Origin: CAYJPA01 sp964371945
Lineage (GTDB): Bacteria > Chloroflexota > Chloroflexia > Thermomicrobiales > UBA6265
Length of the DNA stretch: 64,000 nt
NCBI GenBank assembly: GCA_964371945.1
Contig: CAYJPA010000019.1
Span: 1-64,000, forward strand
Direction of reading: 5' to 3'
Part shown: piece by piece, positions 34,471 to 43,451 of the stretch
How the letters are laid out: each line of letters opens with the position of its first letter
How positions within the stretch are numbered: position 1 is the first letter of the stretch
Notes under the pieces: model-generated
What the model was told of the DNA's origin: nothing
What the model saw: the letters and a program-made list of their open reading frames with translations, nothing else
Databases searched by the model: none
Translations under genes and position numbers: made by a program

Positions 34471-35580
34471 TCAGTTCGTCTTTGGTCCTGCTCGACCGCG
34501 AAGTCGATAGAGCAGCACCAGGAGAACCAAGAGCACGGCGAAAACGATCGCCAATACGATCTGGGCAGCTCGCCATGTGGAGTCGTCGTCCGATTGCGTC
34601 GCCGACACCTGAGGCTCGACTGTCGGGACCGGTGTGACGGTCGCGGTTGCCGAAGCCGTCGCCGTTGCCGTCGCCGTCGGAGGTGGCGTCGCTGTCGCCG
34701 TCGGTGTGGACGAAGCAGTCGGCGATGGAATAGTGGTGCTCGTCGCTTCCGGCGAAGCGTCCACGATCATCGCCATCGTGCTGTTGTCCGCATCGCCTTC
34801 CGTCGACTCGGCATCTCCAACATCGGCGGAATCCGGCACTGAACCGCCCGCGACATCGGCGGCGAACGTATCGTCACCCACTGACCCCGGTTCTTCTGCC
34901 TCTTCGTTTCCCGTGCTTTCGGTTTCGCCATCCGTGCCCTTGGCGGCCGCATCAGACTGGAAGCCGGAGGCGTCATCTACCGGCTCGTCTGTTGGAACCG
35001 ATGCCGTTTGCTCGTCCGCCGACACCGCAAAATCAGACTCAGCCTCATTGGGCATCGTTTCGCCCACCGGCACCTCGGTGCTCGCGACTTGATTAGTCTG
35101 TATCTGAGCGGTATTTCGCGCCGCTGACTCGGTCACCGTTGTTTGTGCGGCCGGCAGTTGAATTGTTGCCTGAGGAATATCGGAGAACGAGTCCGAACCG
35201 TCGGAATCGACCAGCGCATTCCGCGCGCTGACGGCGACAAGCAAGAGCGCGACCGCGACCGTTCCCGTACGAAGGGCGGGCAGAACGGGCAGCAACAGTA
35301 CTCCAAGCCGAACCCAGATCGGGGCGCTCGCTCTTGCCATCTCTGGGCTGAGCTGAAACGAGCGCCGCAAAACGGGCTGTGGCAATTCGCGCAGCAATGA
35401 GGCTGTAGCGATCAGTCCACCGAAAATCTTCCGGCAGTCGTTGCACGACTCCAAATGAGCCGCGGCCCGCGAATGCTCGTCCGGCGTGAGAGTACGGTCG
35501 ACGAACGCGTTCAGCACCTCGTCCGCAAGGTGGTCGCCGTGGTCGTTTCGCTTCGGTTGTCGATCGTCGCGATCGGTCAT
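34471..35580 (-). CDS. Anti-sigma factor with zinc-finger domain and Thr/Pro/Ala-rich extracytoplasmic tail
   Basis: A 369-residue protein. The N-terminal ZAS domain has the H-x3-C-x2-C pattern (HLESCNDC) preceded by a helix with an upstream His pair. A membrane segment lies at about residues 90-115, with a second at about 340-360 (IVLAIVFAVLLVLLVLLY). Between them is an acidic and then Thr/Ala/Pro-rich low-complexity stalk that includes TATATP repeats. The ZAS domain would hold the ECF sigma factor encoded 42 bases upstream. The two-membrane-pass arrangement with a long stalk could sense an envelope signal. The stalk sequence is not conserved in any family I recognise. Confidence 0.85.
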   Translation of the reverse strand: MTDRDDRQPKRNDHGDHLADEVLNAFVDRTLTPDEHSRAAAHLESCNDCRKIFGGLIATASLLRELPQPVLRRSFQLSPEMARASAPIWVRLGVLLLPVLPALRTGTVAVALLLVAVSARNALVDSDGSDSFSDIPQATIQLPAAQTTVTESAARNTAQIQTNQVASTEVPVGETMPNEAESDFAVSADEQTASVPTDEPVDDASGFQSDAAAKGTDGETESTGNEEAEEPGSVGDDTFAADVAGGSVPDSADVGDAESTEGDADNSTMAMIVDASPEATSTTIPSPTASSTPTATATPPPTATATATASATATVTPVPTVEPQVSATQSDDDSTWRAAQIVLAIVFAVLLVLLVLLYRLRGRAGPKTN

Positions 35581-35622
35581 GTTGCTGTGCTGCTCTCGAA
35601 TCTCGTCGCCCGAATCTTCAGG

Positions 35623-36315
35623 CTATTCGTCATAACGACGTATAAAACGCTCGAAAAGTTCCCGCGACGACTCATCCTCGCTAAGCAATTCGCGTAACCG
35701 CGAACGCGAGCGACTAATTCGCGACTTCACGGTGCCGATGGCGACGCCCGTGATCTCGGCAATTTCCTCGTACGAATGACCGTGAACGTCCGACAGGATG
35801 ATTGCCGCACGCTGATCGTCAGGAAGTAACCGGAGCTGTTGCTCGAGATAAGCAGATAGCTCAGTTCGAGCTGCAAATGTGTCGGGGTCTTCTGTGTTGG
35901 AGGACTGACTCGTCCAACGGGGCTCGACCTCAAACAGCTCGGCATCGAGCGAATCCGCCGGTCGACGCCCGCGAGCGCGAATGATGTCATAGCACCGGTT
36001 CGTCGCGATTTTCAGTAGCCAGGGTCGGAAGAGTCCGCCACGGAACGACTTGATCGACGACCAGGCTTTGATGAAGGTGTCCTGCGTTGCGTCTTCCGCG
36101 GCTGTTACCTCACGGAGCATTCGAAAGCAGACCGCGTAGACGGTTCGCTCATGCCGCACAACAAGTGCATTGAACGACGGAAGATCGCCGCGCTGCGCCG
36201 CCTGGACCAGGCGCTCATCCTGACGCGCCTCGGTATCGAACGCGTCGTCTAGCGGCGATGCGACATCCGCGGCCGCCGGCTCGGTTTGTTGCTCCCGTTT
36301 ACCGAGGCGGAACAC
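35623..36315 (-). CDS. ECF-family RNA polymerase sigma factor (RpoE-like)
   Basis: A 230-residue sigma factor. Region 2 is RHERTVYAVCFRMLREVTAAEDATQDTF split over the -10-binding helix (AWSSIKSFRGGLFRPWLLKIATNRCYD). Region 4 is LRLLPDDQRAAIIL followed by YEEIAEITGVAIGTVKSRISRSRSRLR. The N-terminal 45 residues are an acidic leader. It is followed at 42 bases by its probable anti-sigma factor. The start is GTG. Just upstream, CGCTACCTG is repeated at 36320-36328 and 36331-36339 (plus-strand sense), which may be part of an autoregulated promoter. It is expected to direct transcription of envelope-stress genes. Confidence 0.92.
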   Translation of the reverse strand: MFRLGKREQQTEPAAADVASPLDDAFDTEARQDERLVQAAQRGDLPSFNALVVRHERTVYAVCFRMLREVTAAEDATQDTFIKAWSSIKSFRGGLFRPWLLKIATNRCYDIIRARGRRPADSLDAELFEVEPRWTSQSSNTEDPDTFAARTELSAYLEQQLRLLPDDQRAAIILSDVHGHSYEEIAEITGVAIGTVKSRISRSRSRLRELLSEDESSRELFERFIRRYDE

Positions 36316-36381
36316 CCAGCGCTACCTGTCCGCTACCTGCATCATTGACTCTACCGCCTCGCTGCCGAACCGGATCTTGAG

Positions 36382-37413
36382 CTAACTGGCTGGAGCCAAA
36401 TTCACCCTCGTAAGCACCGCCGGGTTCGCGACAACCTTCGGCCGTCTCCCGAGCAGCACGTCAACCGCGGCCATCAGCGTTTCAGTTCTGATCACTTCAA
36501 CCGACCGCTCAGAGTAATACGCGGCGTGGGGCGTCAAGATGACGTTGGGCAATGAATAGAGCGGTGAGTCCAGCGGCAGCGGTTCGGGATTGACGACATC
36601 CAGCGCCGCCCCGTCAAGCAAAGCATGTGAGAGCGCCCTTGACGCCGCGTCGAGATCGACGAGCCGGCCGCGAGCGGTATTCACCAGGATCGATGTCGGT
36701 TTCATCCATGACAGCGCGGTCGCATCGATCATGTGGTGCGTTTCAGGCGTCAACGGGCAGTGCAAAGTCACGACATCGCTTTCGGTGAGCAGTCGTTCGA
36801 GCGACACCGGCTCAGCGCCCCTCCCGCGGATCTCATCATCGTCAAGAAACGGATCGTTGGCGAGTATCCGGAGCCCAAAGGGCTTGAGACGCTTTGCGAC
36901 TGCGCTGCCGATCCGGCCGATGCCGACAATGCCGGCAGTAAGCTCGCGCAGGGGCGGAATCGGACCCCGAGCCAAGCGATTCATATGATGTCGATGCTCC
37001 ACCCAGACGCCGGCATGAAGATCGCGATCGAACTGCACAATCCGGCGATTCAGCGCAAGAATGAGCGCAAGAGCGTGATCGGCAACTTCATCTGTGCAAT
37101 ACATCGGATAGTGCGTGACGACAATACCGTTGTCCGTTGCCGCGTCGAGATCGATGTCGTCCAATCCCACCGCATAGCGCGCGATGACTCTGCACCGGCC
37201 CATCTGCTCCATTTCGTGACGGCCGATCGTTTCGCGAGAGCTCAACAACAAGGCGTCGGCGCCACGCGCCAACTCCAGGATGTCCTCGGCGCTCTTGACT
37301 TGCCCCGAACGAAGCTCAAACGGGAAGTCCGGGATCGCCGCAAGGGCAGCGCGCTCCCATTCGAAGTCGTAGCGGTCGGATGTGCTGACGAGGACGTGCG
37401 TAGCGAGAGACAA
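36382..37413 (-). CDS. D-isomer-specific 2-hydroxyacid dehydrogenase (CtBP/phosphoglycerate dehydrogenase-like)
   Basis: About 343 residues. The nucleotide-binding domain has TAGIVGIGRIGSAVAKRL for NAD, and the catalytic residues are visible: Arg in ILVNTARGRLVDLDA, Glu in LDVVNPEPLPLDS and His in VILTPHAAYYS. The VARYAVGLDDIDLDAAT segment matches CtBP-like members of unknown substrate. The TTG start follows GGAGGG by six bases; the longer frame upstream of it has no homology. It is not in an operon with neighbouring genes and faces a 655-base spacer upstream. Confidence 0.88.
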   Translation of the reverse strand: MSLATHVLVSTSDRYDFEWERAALAAIPDFPFELRSGQVKSAEDILELARGADALLLSSRETIGRHEMEQMGRCRVIARYAVGLDDIDLDAATDNGIVVTHYPMYCTDEVADHALALILALNRRIVQFDRDLHAGVWVEHRHHMNRLARGPIPPLRELTAGIVGIGRIGSAVAKRLKPFGLRILANDPFLDDDEIRGRGAEPVSLERLLTESDVVTLHCPLTPETHHMIDATALSWMKPTSILVNTARGRLVDLDAASRALSHALLDGAALDVVNPEPLPLDSPLYSLPNVILTPHAAYYSERSVEVIRTETLMAAVDVLLGRRPKVVANPAVLTRVNLAPAS

Positions 37414-37810
37414 GTTCAACCCTCCAGGAACCTCAACGCGCAACCGGCGGCGCGGGTGCCGGCAAGCCGCTGCAGTGGAAATCAAGATGCACTGAACTAT
37501 CGCACAGGGAGGACTTGGATTGAGGAAGGATTGACTTAAATGAGTGCAGTCCCGACAAGCTTTGCATGACGCGTTCCCCGCGACAAACCGCTCCACCACG
37601 GAAACGCCCCGCAACGTCCATGGCTTCCTGATCGGTCCCGCGGCGATCTGGTTTCGGAAGACAACCCCGCAATGGTCTTCCGCCCGTTGACCGTCTCGGT
37701 GGGGAGTCGCGCATTGGCTCGGCTCCTCGGGACTGTACGTACAGATTAGACGTACACCATGGGTTTGTCAATAGGAATCCCAAACGAGTTTTTGGAAACG
37801 GTTCACACCT

Positions 37811-38043
37811 GTAGCCGCGCAATTTATTGCGCCCGTTGACGAGGTGCCCCGGGCGCAATAATGAAACGTGCATGCTTATTCGGTGTATCAGGGAGCGCGT
37901 CTCGCCGTACGACGTCTTCGTTCTCAACCCTGGAAGGGTCGGGTGCCCTCTGGGCGTGGCGTAGCCCGGTCAATTTATTGCCGGGCGATGCACAACACAC
38001 AATAGTCCGATCAAAACTGCACACTTCATAATTGCGCGGCTAC
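37811..38043. mobile_element. Candidate non-autonomous element (MITE-like) with 14-base terminal inverted repeats and internal hairpins
   Basis: Perfect 14-base inverted repeats bound the segment: GTAGCCGCGCAATT at 37811-37824 and AATTGCGCGGCTAC at 38030-38043. Inside are two strong hairpins: ATTGCGCCCG (37826-37835) with CGGGCGCAAT (37850-37859), and GCCCGG (37964-37969) with CCGGGC (37981-37986). CAATTTATTG recurs next to both. It has no open reading frame for a transposase, and I see no target-site duplication. It lies between the hydroxyacid dehydrogenase and LLM genes. The rest of the 655-base spacer (37414-37810) shows nothing else. Confidence 0.55.
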
Positions 38044-38068
38044 GAGTAAGCCCGCGTTCCGATTCCGA

Positions 38069-38998
38069 TTATCCTCGGTCCAGGAGTTGAAGTGTCTCTC
38101 CGAACTGGAGAACTCCGGCCGGTGTGCACGGATCGGGCCAAATCATAACGTGGGCCATGCCGGCTTCAGCGTAAGCGCGGATGGCTTCCGCATTCCCGGC
38201 CGCCGATCGCGCCGGAGGCACCGGATAGCGTTCACGCAACGTTCGCCCCGTTTTGTTCTCCATATCGAGGAAGATGCAGGCGCTCCGCGCGAGCGACGCC
38301 GGATCGCGTCCGATCTCTTCGCAAGCCGCGTCGACCTTGGCAATGACCGGATCCAACTCCTTCGGGTCAGCGACCCAGGTGGTATTCCAGCCGTCCGCGT
38401 ACTTCGCGGTCAGTCGAAGCAGCCGTTCTCCATTCGTGCCGACCACGATTGGTATCCGGTTCGGCCGGGGACCACGCGGTAGGAGCTCGGCGTCGGTGGC
38501 TTGATAGTAGGTGCCCTGAAAATTCGAGCGGCCGGTCCGCAGGAGATCGTGCAGCATCGCGAAGCCCTCTTCGAACCGGCTCGCGCGATGATCGTACGGA
38601 AATCCAAATGTGGTGTAGTCAGGTTCGTGCCACCCGGCGCCGACCGCAAGCACAAGACGTCCGTTGCTCATTTCGTCGACCGTTTCACAGATCTTGGCAA
38701 GCAACCCGGGATTGCGAAAACTCATGCAGCTCACCAGCGGTCCGATCTCGACGCGTGTGGTCACGGCCGCCAGTCCCGCCAGCAGCGACCAGCACTCCCA
38801 CCGGCTCTGCGCGCTGTCGTCCTCGGGAAAGCGAAAAATCATGTGGTCCGCCACCCATATGGAGTCGAAACCGGCCTCTTCCGCGGCCTTGGCCATCGCC
38901 AATACGTCCGACCAGCGATTGATCGACCCGCTCATGTAGCCATCGCCATTCGGAATGTAGAGGCCGACTTTGATCGGCCGCTGATTCGCCTGAACCAC
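38069..38998 (-). CDS. LLM-class (luciferase-like) F420- or FMN-dependent oxidoreductase
   Basis: A 309-residue TIM-barrel flavin/F420 enzyme of the luciferase-like monooxygenase class. Typical segments are KAAEEAGFDSIWVADHM, VEIGPLVSCMSFRNPGLLAKICETVDEMSNGRLVLAVGAGWHEPDY (split by helices), RFEEGFAMLHDLLR and IPIVVGTNGERLLRLTAKYADGWN. The pattern resembles the F420-dependent subfamilies common in Chloroflexota and Actinomycetota. Substrate and cofactor cannot be fixed from sequence. It stands alone. The start ATG follows an AAGGAGACGATCC-like site on the minus strand, a good ribosome-binding site. Confidence 0.87.
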   Translation of the reverse strand: MVQANQRPIKVGLYIPNGDGYMSGSINRWSDVLAMAKAAEEAGFDSIWVADHMIFRFPEDDSAQSRWECWSLLAGLAAVTTRVEIGPLVSCMSFRNPGLLAKICETVDEMSNGRLVLAVGAGWHEPDYTTFGFPYDHRASRFEEGFAMLHDLLRTGRSNFQGTYYQATDAELLPRGPRPNRIPIVVGTNGERLLRLTAKYADGWNTTWVADPKELDPVIAKVDAACEEIGRDPASLARSACIFLDMENKTGRTLRERYPVPPARSAAGNAEAIRAYAEAGMAHVMIWPDPCTPAGVLQFGETLQLLDRG

Positions 38999-39248
38999 GG
39001 ATCGTCTCCTTCTTTCGGTCTTGTAACTGTCAATCCGGGAGATGCTACTCCAAATCCGTCGGCGATTTCGGCCGAACTACCCACAATCGCAGACGATCCT
39101 CCTCATTTGGCACTAGAATGCATGTGAGAAATCGTGATCGGCATTGACGGTCGTCAGGCGTGTCGAGGTGTCGTCCCGCACCGGCAGCAACGTGAGACGT
39201 CGTCCGCACTATCTGACCAACTGCCCGGATTGCCGGCGAGGGCGAATT

Positions 39249-40271
39249 GTGGACTTTGTCGTCGCTGGACTTGGCTTCGGCGCGCTAATTGTTGTCATCG
39301 GGTTCGTGATTCGGGACCTCGGGCCGTTGCTTTGGAAGCGGCTCGGATACGGTGCGTTCTCCAGGACCGACGACGAGCGCGAGCGCTGGCGTGCATTCTG
39401 CCACTCGATCGCGACCATCCTAACGGTCGCAGGATCTCTGGTTCTGATCGCAACGGTTGTGGCGATCTTCGCCGGGGTTTCCGACAACGCCGGCGAACTC
39501 GTGGTCATTGTCGCGACTGCGATCACGGTCATTGGGATGATCGTAGCCATTGCCACGACGGCGCGCGCTTACCAAGAACTTGCGCCGGTGAAAGCATTCA
39601 ATTTGGGCATCGCGTCCGAACAGAGTGACCTGGTGGCGAGCTCGCTGAAATCGGGAGCGTCGACGGGTGAGGTAACGACTGTCCGCCGAATCGAACAACA
39701 GTCTCCCATGATCGTGGAATCCGCAGATTCGCCTGAATCACTGCCTTCAGAGCCAATGACGAGTCCAGAGCCTGAGATCGAAGAATCCTTCGACGCGACC
39801 AAACTCCTGCCATCGGAGTTCGACGAAAACTTTGACCACCAGGATGCCGCCCTATTCCAAAGATCGAATGCAGAGATCGTCACTGACAGCTCAACGGCGC
39901 CACCGGCAGCCGTTGCCGAGGGGAAATCAGACGAGGATCAAACTGCAATCGTCGAAACGGTTCCAGCGGCCTTAGGGGTGTTCAAGTCGCGATTGCTGGC
40001 CGACATCGGAGTGCCTGAATCACCCGAAACCGCGAATGGAGGTTTCGCTTCGAATCTGCTCGCGGATGTCGACCGAACCGCCGTCACAAACGATCCGAAT
40101 TACCAGTCCCCGTTGCTTGCGGATCTCGCGAATGAAACGCAGCCCGAGGAGAGCGCAGAGGCAAGCGAGCCCGCGTCGGTCGAGACTGAATCTGAATCGG
40201 ACTCAGGCGAGAAGCCGGCGGACGATAAACTGAAAACGTCTGACGCGAAGAACGACGACACCCTGGTCTAG
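39249..40271 (+). CDS. Unknown membrane protein with acidic tail carrying three short repeats
   Basis: About 340 residues that I do not assign to a family. Three hydrophobic helices lie in the N-terminal third (FVVAGLGFGALIVVIGFV, then TILTVAGSLVLIATVVAIF and LVVIVATAITVIGMIVAIA), leaving a cytosolic or extracytoplasmic acidic tail of over 200 residues. The tail carries the pattern (F/Y)xSxLLADxx three times: FKSRLLADIG, FASNLLADVD and YQSPLLADLA, with first codons at 39981, 40044 and 40101. The GTG start follows GAGGG by six bases; an upstream ATG at 39144 gives a longer Cys-containing N-terminus but lacks a ribosome site. Confidence 0.6.
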   Translation: MDFVVAGLGFGALIVVIGFVIRDLGPLLWKRLGYGAFSRTDDERERWRAFCHSIATILTVAGSLVLIATVVAIFAGVSDNAGELVVIVATAITVIGMIVAIATTARAYQELAPVKAFNLGIASEQSDLVASSLKSGASTGEVTTVRRIEQQSPMIVESADSPESLPSEPMTSPEPEIEESFDATKLLPSEFDENFDHQDAALFQRSNAEIVTDSSTAPPAAVAEGKSDEDQTAIVETVPAALGVFKSRLLADIGVPESPETANGGFASNLLADVDRTAVTNDPNYQSPLLADLANETQPEESAEASEPASVETESESDSGEKPADDKLKTSDAKNDDTLV

Positions 40272-40298
40272 CCCTAGTACAGCTGCATTCACGTAGGA

Positions 40299-41252
40299 TC
40301 AGCCTTGACCGATGACCGATCGCAGCCGCCCGATCCGCTCGATCTCGAGCTCGACTTCATCTCCCGGTTCCAGCCATGGTTGAATATCGGTTCCAAGCTC
40401 CAAGATGCAACCAGCGCCACACGTTCCACTGCCGATGATATCGCCGGGACGGAGATCGGCATGCCGGGACGCTTCTTCGATCAGATGCGGAAATCTCCAG
40501 TGCATCGACGCCGAAGTGTCTCGCGAGATTTCATCTCCATTGACCCGCCCGGTCATCTGAAGGTCGACGATGTCGCCTTTGATTCGATCCTTCAGTTCGT
40601 CCAGCGTCACAATCACCGGTCCGAATGATGTTGCGAAATCTTTGCCCTTCGCGGGTCCAAGACCAACGCTCATCTCCTGTCGCTGGATATCTCGAGCGCT
40701 CCAGTCATTCATGATCGTAAAGCCCGCGATGTAGTCCCAGGCGTCGGCGGCGGCTATATCCCGGCCGGCTATGCCGACGACCGCGGCCAGTTCCAGCTCG
40801 AAATCGAGCTCAGAGGTTTCAAAAGGTTTCCGAATCGTTTCCCCGGGGCCGAAGAGATTGCCGGTATGGGCGAAGTAAAAGACGGGTCGCTCATACCAAG
40901 CGGTTGGGATCACGCGGCCGCGCTTGCGATACCCTGACGCGACATGCTGCTCGAACGCATAAAAGTCACGAATGCTCGGTGGATCTGGAACGGGTGGGAA
41001 CTGAACGGCCTCCCAGGCTGGCACCGCGGTGTCGCGCGGTACTTGAGCGCTGGAAGCATGCTGTTCAGCAAAGCCACTCGCTGCAGCGGAAAGCTCAGAG
41101 AGAAGCTCTGGACCGCCCTGCAGCACGTCGATCATCGTGAGTTCATCGTCGGTCCTGAGGAGTCGTCCCGCGTTAAGGATACGGTCGCCCTGGAGCACAC
41201 CGGCAACCGGATGCGGACCGTGAGTCGTGTGTTGATAGGTGATCAGCTTCAT
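40299..41252 (-). CDS. Fumarylacetoacetate hydrolase-family protein
   Basis: A 317-residue protein of the FAH superfamily. The C-terminal domain shows FELELAAVVGIAGRDI (metal-binding Glu residues), MNDWSARDIQRQEMSVGLGPAKGKDFATSFGP in segments, and GDIIGSGTCGAGCILE. These supply the divalent metal site and the substrate loop. Members hydrolyse or decarboxylate 2-oxo acids (fumarylpyruvate, oxaloacetate and similar); the substrate is unknown. The N-terminal domain of about 70 residues is the usual FAH N-domain. It is encoded alone, convergent with the unknown membrane protein and divergent from the DUF1786 gene. Confidence 0.9.
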   Translation of the reverse strand: MKLITYQHTTHGPHPVAGVLQGDRILNAGRLLRTDDELTMIDVLQGGPELLSELSAAASGFAEQHASSAQVPRDTAVPAWEAVQFPPVPDPPSIRDFYAFEQHVASGYRKRGRVIPTAWYERPVFYFAHTGNLFGPGETIRKPFETSELDFELELAAVVGIAGRDIAAADAWDYIAGFTIMNDWSARDIQRQEMSVGLGPAKGKDFATSFGPVIVTLDELKDRIKGDIVDLQMTGRVNGDEISRDTSASMHWRFPHLIEEASRHADLRPGDIIGSGTCGAGCILELGTDIQPWLEPGDEVELEIERIGRLRSVIGQG

Positions 41253-41373
41253 GTCGCGAGCATACCAGGATCAGTTCAACTCCCGCATTCGTTGTTCGCG
41301 ATCAAATTGACGATTTGAACCTGGTAGCCCGATGCTTGCACGGAATCGTTGATGTCATGCCCGCGGAGCAATC

Positions 41374-42504
41374 ATGCACAGTCATTCCGACGACCACGCT
41401 CACCATTCCGACCCAGTTGACCATCGATCGGCAATCCGTGTGCTCGCGGTCGATGTCGGCGCGGGTACGCAAGACATACTGGTCTACGACAGTCTCCGTA
41501 GGCCGGAAAATTGCTTCAAGCTCGTACTGCCGTCACAAACGCAAATCGTTGGACGGAGAATCCGAGAAGCGACCAAAGCCGGACGGTCAATCCACCTGAC
41601 AGGTTCGCTCATGGGCGGAGGCGAGTCCGGGTACGCGGTGACGGATCACCTCGCGGCCGGATATCGAGTCACCGCGACGCCCGCCGCGGCGCGTACCCTC
41701 CACAACAATCCGGCACGCGTAGCGAGCATAGGTGTGATCGTTCGCGATGATGCTCCTGACGACGCAACTGAAATCCAGCTTTCCGATATCGACCTGCACG
41801 CGCTTGAACATGCACTCGATCTTTTCGGCGTGGAGTTGCCCAAGACCGTGGCGATCGCGATCCAGGACCACGGGTACCGGCCCGGCAGCGGCAACAACGA
41901 GGTTCGGTTCGAGTACCTCCAAAGTCTGGTCGAAAACGGGGGACAGCTTGCCGACACCGTGTTCCGCGATCCGCCATCGGGGATGACGCGCATGGGGGCG
42001 GTCGTAGAAACGGTGCCAGGTGTTTATGTGATGGACACCGGTGCGGCGGCCGTGTTGGGAGCGCTCGGGGACCCGATGGTTGCCGGTGCGGTGGATTCCG
42101 AAGGTGCAGTGTTGGTCAATGTCGGCAACATGCACACCTTTGCCACGCTGGTGAAGGGCCGCAGGCTCTTTGGATTGTTCGAGCATCACACAGGAGGCAT
42201 CACCGCCGAGATCATCGGCGATCTGGTCGAGCGACTGCGATCCGGTACGATCGATGGAGCGACATTCGCCCGCGATTTCGACGGTCATGGCGCCGCGCTC
42301 GATCCTCGGTACTTCGCGGAGGGTCCGTTCCAATTTGTCGCGGTGACCGGCCCGAACCGAGCGATTGCCCGCCCCTTGGGATTCCACGAGGCCGCTCCAC
42401 ACGGCGATATGATGCTGACCGGCGCGTTCGGCCTGGTCGAGGGCGTCTTGATGCAATTGGCGAAGAACGGCGGATCAGAGGGCCTAACGCTGGCAGCGAG
42501 GTGA
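41374..42504 (+). CDS. DUF1786-family protein with His-rich N-terminus
   Basis: A 376-residue protein matching DUF1786, a family with an actin/hexokinase-like ATPase core. The first strand is RVLAVDVGAGTQDILVYD (phosphate 1-like), and a later VMDTGAAAVLGAL, LVNVGNMHTFATLVKG and FEHHTGGITAEIIGDLVE resemble phosphate 2 and adenosine elements. The first 17 residues contain five His (MHSHSDDHAHHSDPVDH), a possible metal-binding tail not expected for the family core. The function is unknown. The start ATG follows GGAG. It overlaps the next gene by four bases (GTGA), so the two proteins are likely coupled. Confidence 0.78.
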   Translation: MHSHSDDHAHHSDPVDHRSAIRVLAVDVGAGTQDILVYDSLRRPENCFKLVLPSQTQIVGRRIREATKAGRSIHLTGSLMGGGESGYAVTDHLAAGYRVTATPAAARTLHNNPARVASIGVIVRDDAPDDATEIQLSDIDLHALEHALDLFGVELPKTVAIAIQDHGYRPGSGNNEVRFEYLQSLVENGGQLADTVFRDPPSGMTRMGAVVETVPGVYVMDTGAAAVLGALGDPMVAGAVDSEGAVLVNVGNMHTFATLVKGRRLFGLFEHHTGGITAEIIGDLVERLRSGTIDGATFARDFDGHGAALDPRYFAEGPFQFVAVTGPNRAIARPLGFHEAAPHGDMMLTGAFGLVEGVLMQLAKNGGSEGLTLAAR

Positions 42505-43418
42505 TTTGGAAAGTGATTCCGACGATCGATCCGAATCTGGCTGTTGCTGATTGGAGGCGCAATGCCGGCGCACCTGACTTCGGACTGATCTCAACGGTTG
42601 CGACCGACTCCACCGGCAAGGTCTTCGTGCTCTGCCGGTCTCCTCAAGCGATGATGCTCACGTTCAACCAGAATGGCGAATACCAGGGCTCTTGGTCGGA
42701 GCACAAGTTCGTGCAGCCACATGGACTCTGGATCGGTCCGGACGACCGCGTGTACACCACCGATACCGGCGATCACACGATCCGGATCTTCACCACGAAA
42801 GGCGTCCTCCTGCAAACGATCGGAAGGCCGGGACAGGTCGGCGCACCGGGCGAGCCATTCAATGCGCCCACGCGAGCGGTCGTCGGTCCCTCGGGCGACA
42901 TTTTCGTTTCGGATGGCTACGGTCAGAACCGAATCCATCGATTCTCACCAGGCGGTCAACTGCTGCATTCATGGGGTGAGCCGGGCAGTGGCCCGGGGCA
43001 GTTCGATACGCCGCACAGCCTTTGGGTCGACCAACAAGAGCGGGTCTACGTCGTGGACCGGGCAAACGGCCGCGTCCAGGTATTCGAAGGGGACGGCACG
43101 TTCGTTTCCGAATGGGATGGTTTTCGATTCCCCCACGACATCTTCATGACCGCGGACGAGCATGTCCTCGTGACCGACTGCGCACCACGCATTCCAGAAT
43201 CGACCGTGCCGTACCACCAGACCATGCCGGCTGCTCCGATTCTAATGTTTGCCCTCGACGGCACAATCACCGGCGTCACCGGCTTCTCCGGAGACAGTGC
43301 GGGGCAGTTTTTGGACTGCCCGCACTCCATCTGGATCGATCCGTTTGGCGACATCTACGTCAGCGAAGTGATCACGCCCAACCGTTTGCAAAAGTTCCGT
43401 CGCTCGGATGCCGGCTAG
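42501..43418 (+). CDS. NHL-repeat six-bladed beta-propeller protein
   Basis: A 305-residue cytosolic (no signal peptide) beta-propeller. Repeating NHL/peptidylglycine-lyase-like blades are seen: FVQPHGLWIGPDDRVYTTDTGDH, FNAPTRAVVGPSGDIFVSDGYG, FDTPHSLWVDQQERVYVVDRANG, FRFPHDIFMTADEHVLVTDC and LDCPHSIWIDPFGDIYVSEV (all split around the strand turns). His residues at the same blade position recall metal-binding lyases of the PAL type. It begins in the last bases of the DUF1786 gene with GTG, and the partnership suggests a shared, unknown pathway. Confidence 0.83.
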   Translation: MIWKVIPTIDPNLAVADWRRNAGAPDFGLISTVATDSTGKVFVLCRSPQAMMLTFNQNGEYQGSWSEHKFVQPHGLWIGPDDRVYTTDTGDHTIRIFTTKGVLLQTIGRPGQVGAPGEPFNAPTRAVVGPSGDIFVSDGYGQNRIHRFSPGGQLLHSWGEPGSGPGQFDTPHSLWVDQQERVYVVDRANGRVQVFEGDGTFVSEWDGFRFPHDIFMTADEHVLVTDCAPRIPESTVPYHQTMPAAPILMFALDGTITGVTGFSGDSAGQFLDCPHSIWIDPFGDIYVSEVITPNRLQKFRRSDAG

Positions 43419-43451
43419 CCTCCGAAAACCAGCGGCCACACCGCAACCGTT

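Noticed and set aside
37414..38068. tRNA or small RNA gene in the large spacer
   Set aside because: The hairpins present do not form a cloverleaf and are explained by the inverted-repeat element.
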